Positions 49,741 to 58,007 of a DNA stretch of 64,000 nucleotides are shown piece by piece. Each line of letters starts with the position of its first letter. Within the stretch, counting starts at the first letter, position 1. Source of the stretch: G963675935 sp963675935 (GTDB lineage Bacteria > Planctomycetota > Planctomycetia > Pirellulales > Thermoguttaceae); assembly GCA_963675935.2 (NCBI GenBank), contig OY780964.2, positions 62,001 through 126,000 on the forward strand, in the 5' to 3' direction. A program made the translations under genes and the position numbers. The notes under the pieces were generated by a model, which made no database searches, was not told the origin of the DNA, and was given only the letters and a program-made list of their open reading frames with translations.

Positions 49741-50421
49741 CTACTTTTTTCGATGGAAGAATTGCCGCAGCGCTTCGTCGGCCGCCGTGCCGCTGCTGTC
49801 GGTTTTCGGCTTCATGGGACCATGAAGCTTGCCGGCGATCTTCGAGGAGGCCCCCGACTTCTTCTTCTCTTCTTCCTCTTTCTTCTTCACCGGTTCGTGC
49901 GGCGCGGGTGGGGCCGGCATGGCTGCCGTATCGAGCAGACTCTTCCCGGCCATGGTGTCGCCGGTGTCCAGCGGCTTTTTGCGGGGCGGACTCAGGTTGA
50001 CGGCGTCGTCGTCGCCGAGCCAGCCGCTGACGTCGAAATCGTCCTTGCTCGTCGGGGCCGAGCCGATCGTGCGCGCGGCCGCCTCCTGAACGCTATGCAC
50101 CTTGGGCTTCTTTTGACCGCCCACGCTGACGGTCAATTGGACATCCAACCCCAACATGCCCACACGGAGCCGGTCGCCGTTTTTCAGCTCCCGCCGCTCG
50201 TGGATTTCTTCGTCATTGACATACGTGTGATTCGTGCTGCCAAGGTCTTCGATGGCGGCCGAACCTTCCTCGATCGTGATGACGCAGTGTTTCCGACTGA
50301 CCAGATTGCTCTGGGGCCGAAGCTGACACTCTTCGCCGCGGCCGATCAAAAACGTCGGCCCAGCGACGAGAATCGCTTTACCCGCCTGTTTCCCGCTCGA
50401 TACAATCAGCTTGACTTCCAT
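49741..50421 (-). CDS. FHA-domain protein
   Basis: 226 residues from ATG 50421. The N-terminal forkhead-associated domain (residues about 5-95) has the phosphothreonine-binding residues in LIGRGEECQLRPQSNLVSRK plus H, and STNHTYVND. The rest is a disordered, Lys/Glu/Pro-rich tail ending in DEALRQFFHRKK. FHA domains dock phosphorylated partners of Ser/Thr kinases, which are numerous in planctomycetes; no kinase is adjacent. Confidence 0.92.
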   Translation of the reverse strand: MEVKLIVSSGKQAGKAILVAGPTFLIGRGEECQLRPQSNLVSRKHCVITIEEGSAAIEDLGSTNHTYVNDEEIHERRELKNGDRLRVGMLGLDVQLTVSVGGQKKPKVHSVQEAAARTIGSAPTSKDDFDVSGWLGDDDAVNLSPPRKKPLDTGDTMAGKSLLDTAAMPAPPAPHEPVKKKEEEEKKKSGASSKIAGKLHGPMKPKTDSSGTAADEALRQFFHRKK

Positions 50422-50528
50422 TGGCCCGTCTCCCGTGACGAACAAGATGATTAGAGACTCGAATCATAAGAGCTTGCCCTGGAATGAATGGGGATGAATA
50501 TGAAGGAGACTACGGACAAAAGTATATA

Positions 50529-50596
50529 ATGCCTTGCGCGGCCGGAAACGATACGTTTTCTACGGAGGTGAAAAAACGGATCGCTTCATGCCGCGT
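50529..50596 (+). ncRNA. Candidate structured RNA element, copy 2
   Basis: 68 nt, 62 identical to copy 1 at 19141-19208 and without gaps. It is preceded by a perfect -10 box, TATAAT (50525-50530), overlapping its first bases. Stems: GCGCGGC/GCCGCGT outside, GGAAA/TTTCT and GAGGTGA/TCGCTTC inside; changes relative to copy 1 keep the pairs. The surroundings (FHA gene, lplA-like gene) share nothing with copy 1, which argues that the element itself is the conserved unit. Confidence 0.55.
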
Positions 50597-50648
50597 GAAG
50601 CATGGATTCCTGGATATTAGCAGGTTTGGGGTCAATAGTCAAAGGTTT

Positions 50649-50736
50649 CCAGATGGGAATTTGGTTAGCATTTCGTTGGGGCAGCCGTTGGATTGTCACC
50701 CCAACAGTCTGTTCGCCATCTGGCAATTTGGTTAGC
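50649..50736. repeat. Imperfect direct repeat at the end of the lplA-like gene
   Basis: CCAGATGGGAATTTGGTTAG (50649 on) recurs as CCATCTGGCAATTTGGTTAG (50716 on), 67 bp apart, and both are followed within 20 bp by GGGCAGCCGT. The second copy overlaps the lplA-like stop codon, so the first is probably a decayed duplicate of the gene's 3' end. CCAGATGG/CCATCTGG and TTGGGG/CCCCAA can also pair as nested stems. Confidence 0.6.
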
Positions 50737-51541
50737 GGGCAGCCGTCCATGCCTGGGAGGCGTACTTTTCGGCGGTGAGGGCCGTAGCCCGGCGGCGACG
50801 CTCCTCCGAGAGTTCGCCCCGCCGCCACGTAAGGTTCAGTGCTCGGGAAAGCTTGTTCAACCACGCCTGTTGGAATTCTTCGACCGAAATCATTGCCCCT
50901 GACAACTCTTTCAGGCCGGGAAGTTCCGGGGCTGCCTCGGACCGGGCGAAAAGTACGCTACCGTGCTGCAAAACAGCCCCCCGGCAACGTCGTTGGGCAC
51001 TGCCGGCGACTTTTTCGCCGCGGAAAACCACGTCGCCCGGCGACCGACGCTGGAAACACAAAAACGGCTCTTTACCCATTCCGCCCAAATTGACTCGATG
51101 TTGTTCAGCCCCCGATCCCAGGGCGTTGCCCTGGGCTGGGAAAACCGCAGGGCCTTCGGCCCATAGACTTGCCACGATTCCCCATTGGGAAAACACCTCG
51201 ACCAGGGCGTCGTGCACAACCCGATAAGTGCGAAGCCGGTCGGCCGCCAGCGGATGGTTTTGGGGCACCGCCAGGCTGTACGTCAGATCGAAATCGTGCA
51301 AAATCGCCCCGCCGCCGCTCGTGCGACGGACCGCCGCACGGCCGAGGCTGGCCGCGTGCTTCTTACGATCGGCATACGCCTGAAAATAACCCAGCGAGAG
51401 CGTTGGCTCGATCCATTGGTAAAACCGCAGCGTACATTGGCCGTCATTCGCCGCCGCTTCCAGCAGAGCTTCATCGACCGCCATGTTCCACGCGCCGGGC
51501 GCGGGCGGATCGAGCAGCAGTTCAAATTCCAATGCCGACAA
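50732..51541 (-). CDS. Lipoate-protein ligase A family protein
   Basis: 269 residues. The biotin/lipoate ligase fold is shown by AWNMAVDEALLEAAANDGQC, LSLGYFQAYADR, VRRTSGGGAILHDFDLTYSL and the lysine motif GEKVAGSAQRR. TTG 51541 is chosen as start because AGAGGAG lies 8 nt before it; there is no ATG nearby. It follows gcvPB by 45 bp on the same strand, so it probably lipoylates the glycine cleavage H protein. H protein is not in the window. Confidence 0.88.
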   Translation of the reverse strand: MSALEFELLLDPPAPGAWNMAVDEALLEAAANDGQCTLRFYQWIEPTLSLGYFQAYADRKKHAASLGRAAVRRTSGGGAILHDFDLTYSLAVPQNHPLAADRLRTYRVVHDALVEVFSQWGIVASLWAEGPAVFPAQGNALGSGAEQHRVNLGGMGKEPFLCFQRRSPGDVVFRGEKVAGSAQRRCRGAVLQHGSVLFARSEAAPELPGLKELSGAMISVEEFQQAWLNKLSRALNLTWRRGELSEERRRRATALTAEKYASQAWTAAR

Positions 51542-51586
51542 AACTATCGCTCCTCTTTGGCAAAACCGCAAGCGGCGAAGCAAACA

Positions 51587-53038
51587 CTACAACTTCCATC
51601 GTAACACCGGACGCCGCGCCGCCGCAACCTCGTCGGGCCGGCAAATCGGCGTGTTTTGCGGCGCGTCGTGAAGCGTCTCGGCCGGCTCGGCGAGAATTTT
51701 AGCCAACACGTCGGCGAAGGCGTCCAACGTCGCCCGGCTCTCACTCTCGGTCGGCTCGATCATGATCGCCTCGTGGACGATCATCGGGAAATACACCGTC
51801 GGGGCATGAAAACCGTGGTCCAAAAGACGCTTGGCGATGTCCATTGTCGATACGCCCGAGCGGCTCTTGAGCGTCTCGGCCGAGGCGACGAACTCGTGCA
51901 TGCAGCGGTCGCCGTGCGGGACTGGCAGCATGTTTTTCACGCGAGAAAGCAGATAGTTCGCGTTCAAGACCGCGTCTTCGGCGATGCGGCGCAGGCCCTT
52001 GGGACCATGCGAGCGGATGTAGCAGTACATGCGGACCAGCACGCCGACGCTGCCCAAAAAAGTTCGCACCCGGCCGATCGACTTCGGACGGTTGTAATCC
52101 AAATGGTAGCCGTGGCCGTCTTTCACCACGATGGGCACGGGCAGGAACGGCGCGAGGCGTTCTGAAACGGCGATGGGTCCCGCGCCAGGTCCGCCGCCGC
52201 CGTGTGGGCCGCTGAAGGTTTTGTGCGGATTGAAGTGCATGAAATCGGCGCCGAAATCGCCCGGCCGCGCGACGCCGAGGATGGCGTTCATGTTCGCGCC
52301 GTCGAGATAGACCAATCCGCCGGCGGCGTGGATCATGTCGGCGATTTTCTTGATCCGCGGCTCGAACAGCCCGAGGGTGTTCGGATTGGTAATCATGAAC
52401 ACCGCGGTTTCGTCGTTGATCTTCGAGGCCAAATCGTCGAGATCGACGAAGCCCTGCTCGGTGCTTTTTACGGTGACGACCTTGAAGCCGGCCATCGCGG
52501 CGCTGGCGGGATTGGTGCCGTGGGCGGCGTCGGGAATCAGCACGGTCGTCCGCTTTTCCTTGCGGTCGCGGAAATACGCGGCGGCGACGAGCATCGAGGT
52601 CATTTCGCCGTGCGCCCCGGCGGCCGGCTGGAGCGAAACGGCCGGCAGCCCGGAGATTTCAGCCAAATTGTGCTGGCACAGATGCAGCAGGGCCAACATG
52701 CCTTGGATCGTCGATTCCGGCTGATAGGGATGCAGGTCGATCATGCCCGGCAACGAGGCGAGCCGCTCGTTCCGCTTGGGATTGTACTTCATCGTGCAAG
52801 AGCCGAGCGGATAGAAGTGGGTATCGACCGAGTAGTTTTTGGTCGAGAGGTTGACGAAATGCCGCACGATTTCCGGCTCCGACAATTCCGGCAGCGGGAG
52901 CGGGGCGCCGCTCATGGCCGATTTCGGCAGAAGCGAATCGAGCGGTTTTTTCGGCACGTCGCACTCTGGCAGTTGCACCGCGCGGCAGCCGGGTTTCGAG
53001 AGTTCAAACAACAGTTCGGTCGATTGGGTGTTGTGCAT
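51587..53038 (-). CDS. gcvPB: Glycine dehydrogenase (decarboxylating) subunit 2
   Basis: P-protein beta subunit of the glycine cleavage system; PLP-dependent decarboxylation of glycine. 483 residues of the split type. The PLP lysine is in HFNPHKTFSGPHGGGGPGAG near residue 270. Other family motifs are YPLGSCTMKYNPK, LQPAAGAHGEMTSML and DAAHGTNPASAAMAGF. gcvPA, the partner subunit, is not in the window. Start 53038 gives MHNTQSTELLFELSKPG; ATG 53056 is possible. Confidence 0.96.
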   Translation of the reverse strand: MHNTQSTELLFELSKPGCRAVQLPECDVPKKPLDSLLPKSAMSGAPLPLPELSEPEIVRHFVNLSTKNYSVDTHFYPLGSCTMKYNPKRNERLASLPGMIDLHPYQPESTIQGMLALLHLCQHNLAEISGLPAVSLQPAAGAHGEMTSMLVAAAYFRDRKEKRTTVLIPDAAHGTNPASAAMAGFKVVTVKSTEQGFVDLDDLASKINDETAVFMITNPNTLGLFEPRIKKIADMIHAAGGLVYLDGANMNAILGVARPGDFGADFMHFNPHKTFSGPHGGGGPGAGPIAVSERLAPFLPVPIVVKDGHGYHLDYNRPKSIGRVRTFLGSVGVLVRMYCYIRSHGPKGLRRIAEDAVLNANYLLSRVKNMLPVPHGDRCMHEFVASAETLKSRSGVSTMDIAKRLLDHGFHAPTVYFPMIVHEAIMIEPTESESRATLDAFADVLAKILAEPAETLHDAPQNTPICRPDEVAAARRPVLRWKL

Positions 53039-53052
53039 GATTGCGTAGTTTC

Positions 53053-53523
53053 TCACTTACTATTCAGTGCGAACGAACATACTTTTTGAATTTCCGCGTC
53101 GATCGCAGTGTGATCTCCGCCCAATAACACGTCATACAATTCTTTGTTCTGACGATCGTCATGTTTTTTGACATAACACTCAAGAAGTTCGGTGGGGAGT
53201 GAAATCATCGGCCCTGGGCGGCCATGCTCTCGCAACATAATCTCACCCCAAAGATTTTTGCCATCGCCTTGGTAACGGATCCTGTTATGCTGCAATGCAT
53301 CGGGGTAATGATCTTGCATGAACGATTCCAGGGGCGAAGTATTGTACCAATGCTGAGTTTTTACTCCAAAATACCACGAGCGATAGCCTTTCCGCGAACC
53401 AGTGTAGTTGTCGATGTATCCACAGTCTTGATAGACCACACCTTCAGAGCAGACCAACAAAGCCACCACGAGCATCAGGCCGATAATGAAAACGACGCTG
53501 AATCGCGTGGTGCTGGTCTTCAT
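53053..53523 (-). CDS. Small exported or membrane-anchored hypothetical protein
   Basis: 156 residues. An N-terminal hydrophobic segment (RFSVVFIIGLMLVVALLVCS) is followed by a soluble part with many aromatic residues (YRSWYFGVKTQHWYNTSPLE). No family is recognised. G+C is lower than its neighbours. Its end lies just before gcvPB on the same strand. Confidence 0.65.
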   Translation of the reverse strand: MKTSTTRFSVVFIIGLMLVVALLVCSEGVVYQDCGYIDNYTGSRKGYRSWYFGVKTQHWYNTSPLESFMQDHYPDALQHNRIRYQGDGKNLWGEIMLREHGRPGPMISLPTELLECYVKKHDDRQNKELYDVLLGGDHTAIDAEIQKVCSFALNSK

Positions 53524-53589
53524 TGTTGCACTTCCCTCGCATCGCAACACATTGAGAAGCATTGACGAACAAACGGAATGAATTCCGTT

Positions 53590-54921
53590 CTACGCCTCGA
53601 CAAACCGCCGCAGCATCGCGGCCGAGGCTTGGCCCTGCGGCGTCACGCTCAAATTGATGAAGCTCGAGCCGGAAGAAATCGCCTCGCCGGCGCGAACCGC
53701 CGAAACCGGACATTCGGCGTCCGGCGTCGCAAAGTTCATCACCGGGAAAAGACGGTCGTTTTGCAGGGCCAACAGGCTGCCGATCAGTTCGACCATGCCG
53801 CTGCCCGCCCCAAGATTGCCAAAATTGCCCTTGGCCGCAACCACCGGCAACGGCGACTTGCGAGAGCCGAAAACCTCTCGAATCGCTCGGGCTTCCTCGA
53901 TGTCGCTCGTGCGCGTGGCAAGACCGTGGGCGTGGAGATGGCCCACGTCGTCGGCGCCGCAACCCGCGCCGCGCAAAACGGATTGAAGAACATTGACCAT
54001 CGCGCGATCGCGCTGGGCCACCAGGTGGCGGCCGGCCGCGAAACTGGTGGCCGCGCCGACCACTTCGCCGTAGATTGTTGCGCCGCGCGCCCGCGCGGCC
54101 GAAAGCTCCTCGATCATCACCGCGCCGGCGCCTTCGCCCAACACCACGCCGCGCCGATCGCGGTCGAACGGCCGGCTGGCCGCGGCGGGGTCGCTGCCGT
54201 CGGTTCCGGCGAAAACTTCTTCTTGCTGAACAGCATGAAGCATTTTCATCGGGTGAAGCCGCGTGCCGGTTGCGCCGACGAGCATCCGATCGGCGTTGCC
54301 GCGCAAGATGATTTGATAGGCCTCGCCGAGCGCGGCGTTGGCCGCGGCCTCGCGAAGGGTAATCGAGTTGTTCGGCCCGCGGAAATCGTTGTAAATGGCC
54401 AAGTGGCTTGCCGGCATGTTCGGCAGATACTTCAGCAGCCACAGGGGCGACATTTTGGGCATCCCCTCTTTGCCCCAGCGTGAAAACTGGAACCGGCCTT
54501 GCTCATCCTGACATTGCACGATCCCTTCCGAAAACTCTTCGGGAATCGAAAGCATGTAGTCGGCGCCGAAGGCGATGCCGGTGCGGTCGGGATCGGCGTC
54601 GCCGGGCTTCAGGTTGGCGTCGGCCAGGGCCAATTCGGCCACGGCAATGCCCATCTGACACTCGCGGCACATCACCTTGAGACCCTTGCGAATCGCCTTC
54701 TTGGTTTCCTTGTCGAGCGGTCCGAAATTGTCGATCTCGCCGGTGAACTGCCGGGCCGCGGCGCCGCAACGGACCGGCAAGGCGTTGTCCATGGGCGGCT
54801 CGAAGGCCGCCACGCCGCTGTGGCCTTGCGAAAGCCCTTCCCACAGGCTTTCCTTGGTGCTTCCCAACGGGCAGATTACGCCAACTCCGGTGACAACGAC
54901 TCGTCGCGCGGCCAACGTCAT
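53590..54921 (-). CDS. Beta-ketoacyl synthase homologue lacking catalytic Cys and one His
   Basis: 443 residues with the FabF-type thiolase fold from MTLAARRVVVTGVGVICPLG to the C-terminus. Aligning GPNNSITLREAAANAALGEA to the FabF nucleophile segment without gaps puts Glu191 where the catalytic Cys should be. The first His is kept (H332, HAHGLATRTSDIEEA). The second is Asn369 (GNFGNLGAGSG instead of TGHxLGAAG). It is therefore unlikely to condense acyl chains by the usual route; a chain-length-factor-like or decarboxylase-like role is possible. No ACP or partner synthase is adjacent. Confidence 0.88.
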   Translation of the reverse strand: MTLAARRVVVTGVGVICPLGSTKESLWEGLSQGHSGVAAFEPPMDNALPVRCGAAARQFTGEIDNFGPLDKETKKAIRKGLKVMCRECQMGIAVAELALADANLKPGDADPDRTGIAFGADYMLSIPEEFSEGIVQCQDEQGRFQFSRWGKEGMPKMSPLWLLKYLPNMPASHLAIYNDFRGPNNSITLREAAANAALGEAYQIILRGNADRMLVGATGTRLHPMKMLHAVQQEEVFAGTDGSDPAAASRPFDRDRRGVVLGEGAGAVMIEELSAARARGATIYGEVVGAATSFAAGRHLVAQRDRAMVNVLQSVLRGAGCGADDVGHLHAHGLATRTSDIEEARAIREVFGSRKSPLPVVAAKGNFGNLGAGSGMVELIGSLLALQNDRLFPVMNFATPDAECPVSAVRAGEAISSGSSFINLSVTPQGQASAAMLRRFVEA

Positions 54922-55212
54922 GCACTCACCAATTTGCTTTTTCAGGGGTCAGGGAACCAAGGATTGGATGGTCGGCGTCAGCGATCGGCATGGGTGATTA
55001 TCGGCAGGGAGCGTAAGGAATTGTGTGCTGACTGAACTGGCCGTGGCTCTCCGTGGCCTGGACACAAAAGGGGCCACTGCAAGAATCGCCTATTTTAACA
55101 GGCGATCTTGAGCAAGTCGAGGGCGCAAAATCTGCAAAGTTCATCGGGGCAGAACTTGCGATCCGGCGGCCCCGCTACGCGCCCCAGGAAAACTGGCAAA
55201 GTCCAGGAAACC

Positions 55213-55297
55213 GTCATTCTGAGCGCAGCGAAGAATCTCCGTGGTATCGCGTAAGTTCTTGTGGGCCAACGAGATTCTTCGCTGCGATCAGAATGAC
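55213..55297. repeat. Dispersed repeat, family C (copy 6), with long shared flanks
   Basis: Core arms GTCATTCTGAGCGCAGCG and complement ending CAGAATGAC. The flanks AAAGTCCAGGAAACC (before) and GGTTTTTCCATCT (after) match the other copies at 38876 and 45696, so the full repeat unit is about 130-150 bp. Confidence 0.85.
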
Positions 55298-55472
55298 GGT
55301 TTTTCCATCTTTCCCCAAAATGTGACTTTGCAGTTCCGTGCGGCGTGAGAAAAGGTGACGTTTTCAGTGGGGAAGTAACCCACCCGGCGACTGGATCGCT
55401 CCAGCCGGTAGCAATCGGAGCGACGAAACGAAAGGATCGTCGTGGAAGCATTCCGATGTCAAAGGGCCGTTA

Positions 55473-55538
55473 TACCTTGCACGGGCACTGGTGACACATT
55501 TTTCCCGCGGGAGAACATGTATCAATTCAAGCCGCGTA
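55473..55538 (+). ncRNA. Divergent third copy of the structured RNA element
   Basis: 66 nt that align with copies 1 and 2 with about 73 percent identity and a 2-nt gap. The best-kept parts are the first nine bases (ATACCTTGC) and the end (TATCAATTCAAGCCGCGT against GATCACTTCATGCCGCGT). The outer stem keeps five of six pairs; the inner stems are eroded. A TTATAC -10-like sequence precedes it. It may be a decayed copy. Confidence 0.35.
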
Positions 55539-55544
55539 CTGTAT

Positions 55545-55765
55545 AAGGACGCGGAAGTACGAGTCAGTATTCCTATCAGCACCTGTATCACGAACTGGGG
55601 CTGGTGCATCTGCCCAAGCTGGCGGCAACCTTCCGTGGGCGAAAGCATGACAAACGAGCCTAGAAATCCTTGTCCGAGAGCCGGATGCGGGAAATCCCTG
55701 TCCGGTTCGATGAGCGGAATGTGGAAACCGAGCCCCCCGGCCACCTCGCCACCTCTCGACTCTAC
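55545..55765 (+). mobile_element. Decayed 3' end of a group II intron
   Basis: A domain-V-like hairpin at 55678-55708: GAGCCGGA paired with TCCGGTTC around a short distal stem, with the AGC triad; it is 31 nt instead of the usual 34. It is followed by GATGAGCGGAATGTGGAAACC and CTCTCGACTCTACCC, which resemble the domain VI side. Upstream, codons from about 55545 to 55663 translate to QHLYHELGLVHLPKLAATFR and GRKHDKRA before a stop, resembling the C-terminus of an intron reverse transcriptase. The rest of the intron is missing. Confidence 0.5.
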
Positions 55766-55954
55766 CCAGATAGGTGTTTTGGATGGCTTGCGGATTTTCG
55801 TGGATGGGTTACACTTAGACATATGTTCTTTTGGAACAACAATGTGAATTTTATACCTACTGTACTCGGTTCAGGTCCTTTTTTGGCTGCCGGGGGGGTG
55901 GGTGTCGCGATATAGCCTGCGAGACAGCAATAATCTTTTATGCAGTAAGTATTT

Positions 55955-56028
<74 letters not shown>

Positions 56029-56120
56029 CTTCTTTTCCCCGTGTTCTTGCACATTCGGCAAGCCGAGCAGCCCTTTTTGCCCCTTGGACTCGGCATTGGA
56101 CTCGACACTCCTGTGGGTGG

Positions 56121-56335
56121 TCAGACAAGACCTGGGTAGTCGAGTTTGTCGATCAGATCGACTTCATCCGCCCGTGGCTTGGCATACTTCATCGTTTGCC
56201 GTGTATCACTATGCCGGGCACGCCTCTGGACTTGGACGATGTTCAGACCGGCATCAAAAAGCTGGGAAATGTAGGTGTTCCTTAATCCGTGGAAGCACCG
56301 AGCGCCTTCCTCGGTTTTGTAGGGAAGGCCGATAG
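56121..56335 (-). pseudogene. Tyrosine-recombinase (integrase) C-terminal fragment
   Basis: The minus-strand frame encodes GLPYKTEEGARCFHGLRNTY, then ISQLFDAGLNIVQVQRRARH and SDTRQTMKYAKP, ending with LIDKLDYPGLV and a stop. The HxLR box, the second His (ARHSD) and the tyrosine nucleophile (MKYA) are recognisable. The N-terminal part is gone; the fragment ends exactly at the target duplication of the IS at 56336. Its position beside tRNA-Arg suggests the remnant of an element once integrated at the tRNA. Confidence 0.8.
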
Positions 56336-57799
56336 CCAGTAGTTTCTAGGACTTTTTGATATTCACAAGGACGCCCCTTTCGGGACATCATGCGGTTTGG
56401 AAACATCTCGCTTGATACCCGAAAGGAGAGCGTCATGGATGATATTAAGGAGCTTTGCTCGGAATGGCAATCGCTTTTGGAAAACTTTCGCGGAGTTTTT
56501 ACCCTCGGCGGTTGGGTACGGTTCACCCAATGGGCCACCGGAACTGTCCTGTGTTCCGAGGAACACACGATTACCCAGATACTCACCGGACTCGGTTTGG
56601 AGACTCAGTGGCGAAACGTCGAGTGCTTCGCGGAATATGGAGCGTGGGACCGCGAGGCCGTCGAACGCCAGTTGATGCGGTTGGTCGAACAAGAACATCC
56701 GGCACGATGGGGAAGGTATCATCCCGTGGCCATTGACGACACCAAAGAACATCGAACCAGCGCGGACGTGTGGGGAACTTGCACCTTCCACGAATCCGGC
56801 GCGCGGAGTCCCAACCGCGCCACGACGGTCCGCGCGCACAACTGGGTCGTCATGGGCGATCTCGCACCAGGCAAGCCGTGGACCTACATGCCCACCGCGT
56901 CGCGGCTGTATTTTCGCAAGAGCCAATTGCCCGCCGGCGAACGGTTTCAGACCAAAACGGCGATGGCGGTGGAGATGCTCCGCGAGGTCGATGCGGAATC
57001 GGCGGCCTCGGTTTTGGCCGCGTTTGACGGGGCTTATGCGATGGAAACGGTCATCAAGCCGTGCTTGAATCCACCCGAGGGAAAACGTCGCATCGAGTTC
57101 GTCACGCGATTGCGGCGCGACGCTCGCTTGTACGAGCCGTTGGCCGCGTCGGCCAAAAATCCGAAAGGCGGTCGGCCGCGCAAATGGGGAAAACGTTTGC
57201 CAGCGCCCCAGGAACACGACAAGTGGAATATGCCTTGGCGGCAAGGCCGCGCCTACGTCTACGGCCGCATCCGCACATTCCGCTACAAGTGCCTGCAATG
57301 CTGTTGGTCGGTCAGCGGCCCCGAACAACTCATGGCCGCGTTTGTGTTCGAGGTGCCTGGCTACGACAAACTGTGGGCGACGATCACCAGCGCCTCCGAC
57401 TTGTCGGCGAGCCAAACACTTTCCGCCAACAGCGGACGCTTTCGGCAGGAAGATGGATTCCGCGATCACAAGCAGCGATTGGGCATGGAAGAATGTCGGG
57501 CGTGGACGAAGGAGCCGGTGTTGCGAACGTTCCAAATCCAGATGACGACGCTGACGTTGCTGCGGCTGATGCAGTTTCGCCTGGCCGACCGTTTCGGCGA
57601 GAGTTGGTGTCCGCCACCGCCTTGGAACTCGGGCAAACGTCACGTGTCGATCCTCGATCTGCGTCGATTGTTCTGGAAGCATCGTTCGAGGTTTTCGCAA
57701 GTCATGTCCGCCTTGAACGACTTGGAAAAACCTCCCCAAACCAAATATCTCAGCGGCCAGCCCACCAGCCGGGCCGCTTAAAGTCCTAGAAACTACTGG
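56336..57799 (+). mobile_element. IS701-like insertion sequence
   Basis: 1464 bp with perfect 20-bp terminal inverted repeats (CCAGTAGTTTCTAGGACTTT at 56336-56355 and its complement at 57780-57799), flanked by the 4-bp direct repeat ATAG (56332-56335 and 57800-57803). One transposase gene. Short target duplications of this size are known for IS701-type elements; the family name rests on that and on protein appearance. Confidence 0.88.
56435..57781 (+). CDS. DDE transposase (IS701-like)
   Basis: 448 residues from ATG 56435, which has AAGGAGAG five bases upstream. DDE features: an Asp in HPVAIDDTKEHRTS near residue 95, an Asp in SVLAAFDGAYAMETVI near 195, and a Glu in FRQEDGFRDHKQRLGMEECR near 345. 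The end of the gene overlaps the right terminal repeat. It looks intact. Confidence 0.85.
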   Translation: MDDIKELCSEWQSLLENFRGVFTLGGWVRFTQWATGTVLCSEEHTITQILTGLGLETQWRNVECFAEYGAWDREAVERQLMRLVEQEHPARWGRYHPVAIDDTKEHRTSADVWGTCTFHESGARSPNRATTVRAHNWVVMGDLAPGKPWTYMPTASRLYFRKSQLPAGERFQTKTAMAVEMLREVDAESAASVLAAFDGAYAMETVIKPCLNPPEGKRRIEFVTRLRRDARLYEPLAASAKNPKGGRPRKWGKRLPAPQEHDKWNMPWRQGRAYVYGRIRTFRYKCLQCCWSVSGPEQLMAAFVFEVPGYDKLWATITSASDLSASQTLSANSGRFRQEDGFRDHKQRLGMEECRAWTKEPVLRTFQIQMTTLTLLRLMQFRLADRFGESWCPPPPWNSGKRHVSILDLRRLFWKHRSRFSQVMSALNDLEKPPQTKYLSGQPTSRAA

Positions 57800-57804
57800 A
57801 TAGC

Positions 57805-57921
57805 AGCCTGTTGAAAAAGTGTTTTTCTGATTGTAGGAGGCGACTCCTGTCGCCGATTTTCCGGTGTTTTGCCACACAATCGGCGACAGGAGTCGCCTCC
57901 TGCAGACTTTTTCAACAGGCT
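57805..57921. repeat. Dispersed palindrome, family E, inside a longer inverted repeat
   Basis: Core arms GTAGGAGGCGACTCCTGTCG and complement (57833-57902) sit within outer arms AGCCTGTTGAAAAAGT (57805-57820) and ACTTTTTCAACAGGCT (57906-57921). A half core copy is near 18866. The rest of the gap to trpE holds only family H-like fragments. Confidence 0.85.
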
Positions 57922-58007
57922 GTTATGACATTGTCGAACAGACGTTCAAAACATCGCTGCGAAACCGCAATCGGTTTTTGGCGAGAAAATTGCGAAGCCG
58001 CGAGCGG

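Noticed and set aside
55491..55915. Two overlapping plus-strand ORFs (118 and 81 codons)
   Set aside because: They cross the intron remnant in the wrong frames and show no family features; only the short reverse-transcriptase-like tail in another frame is credible.
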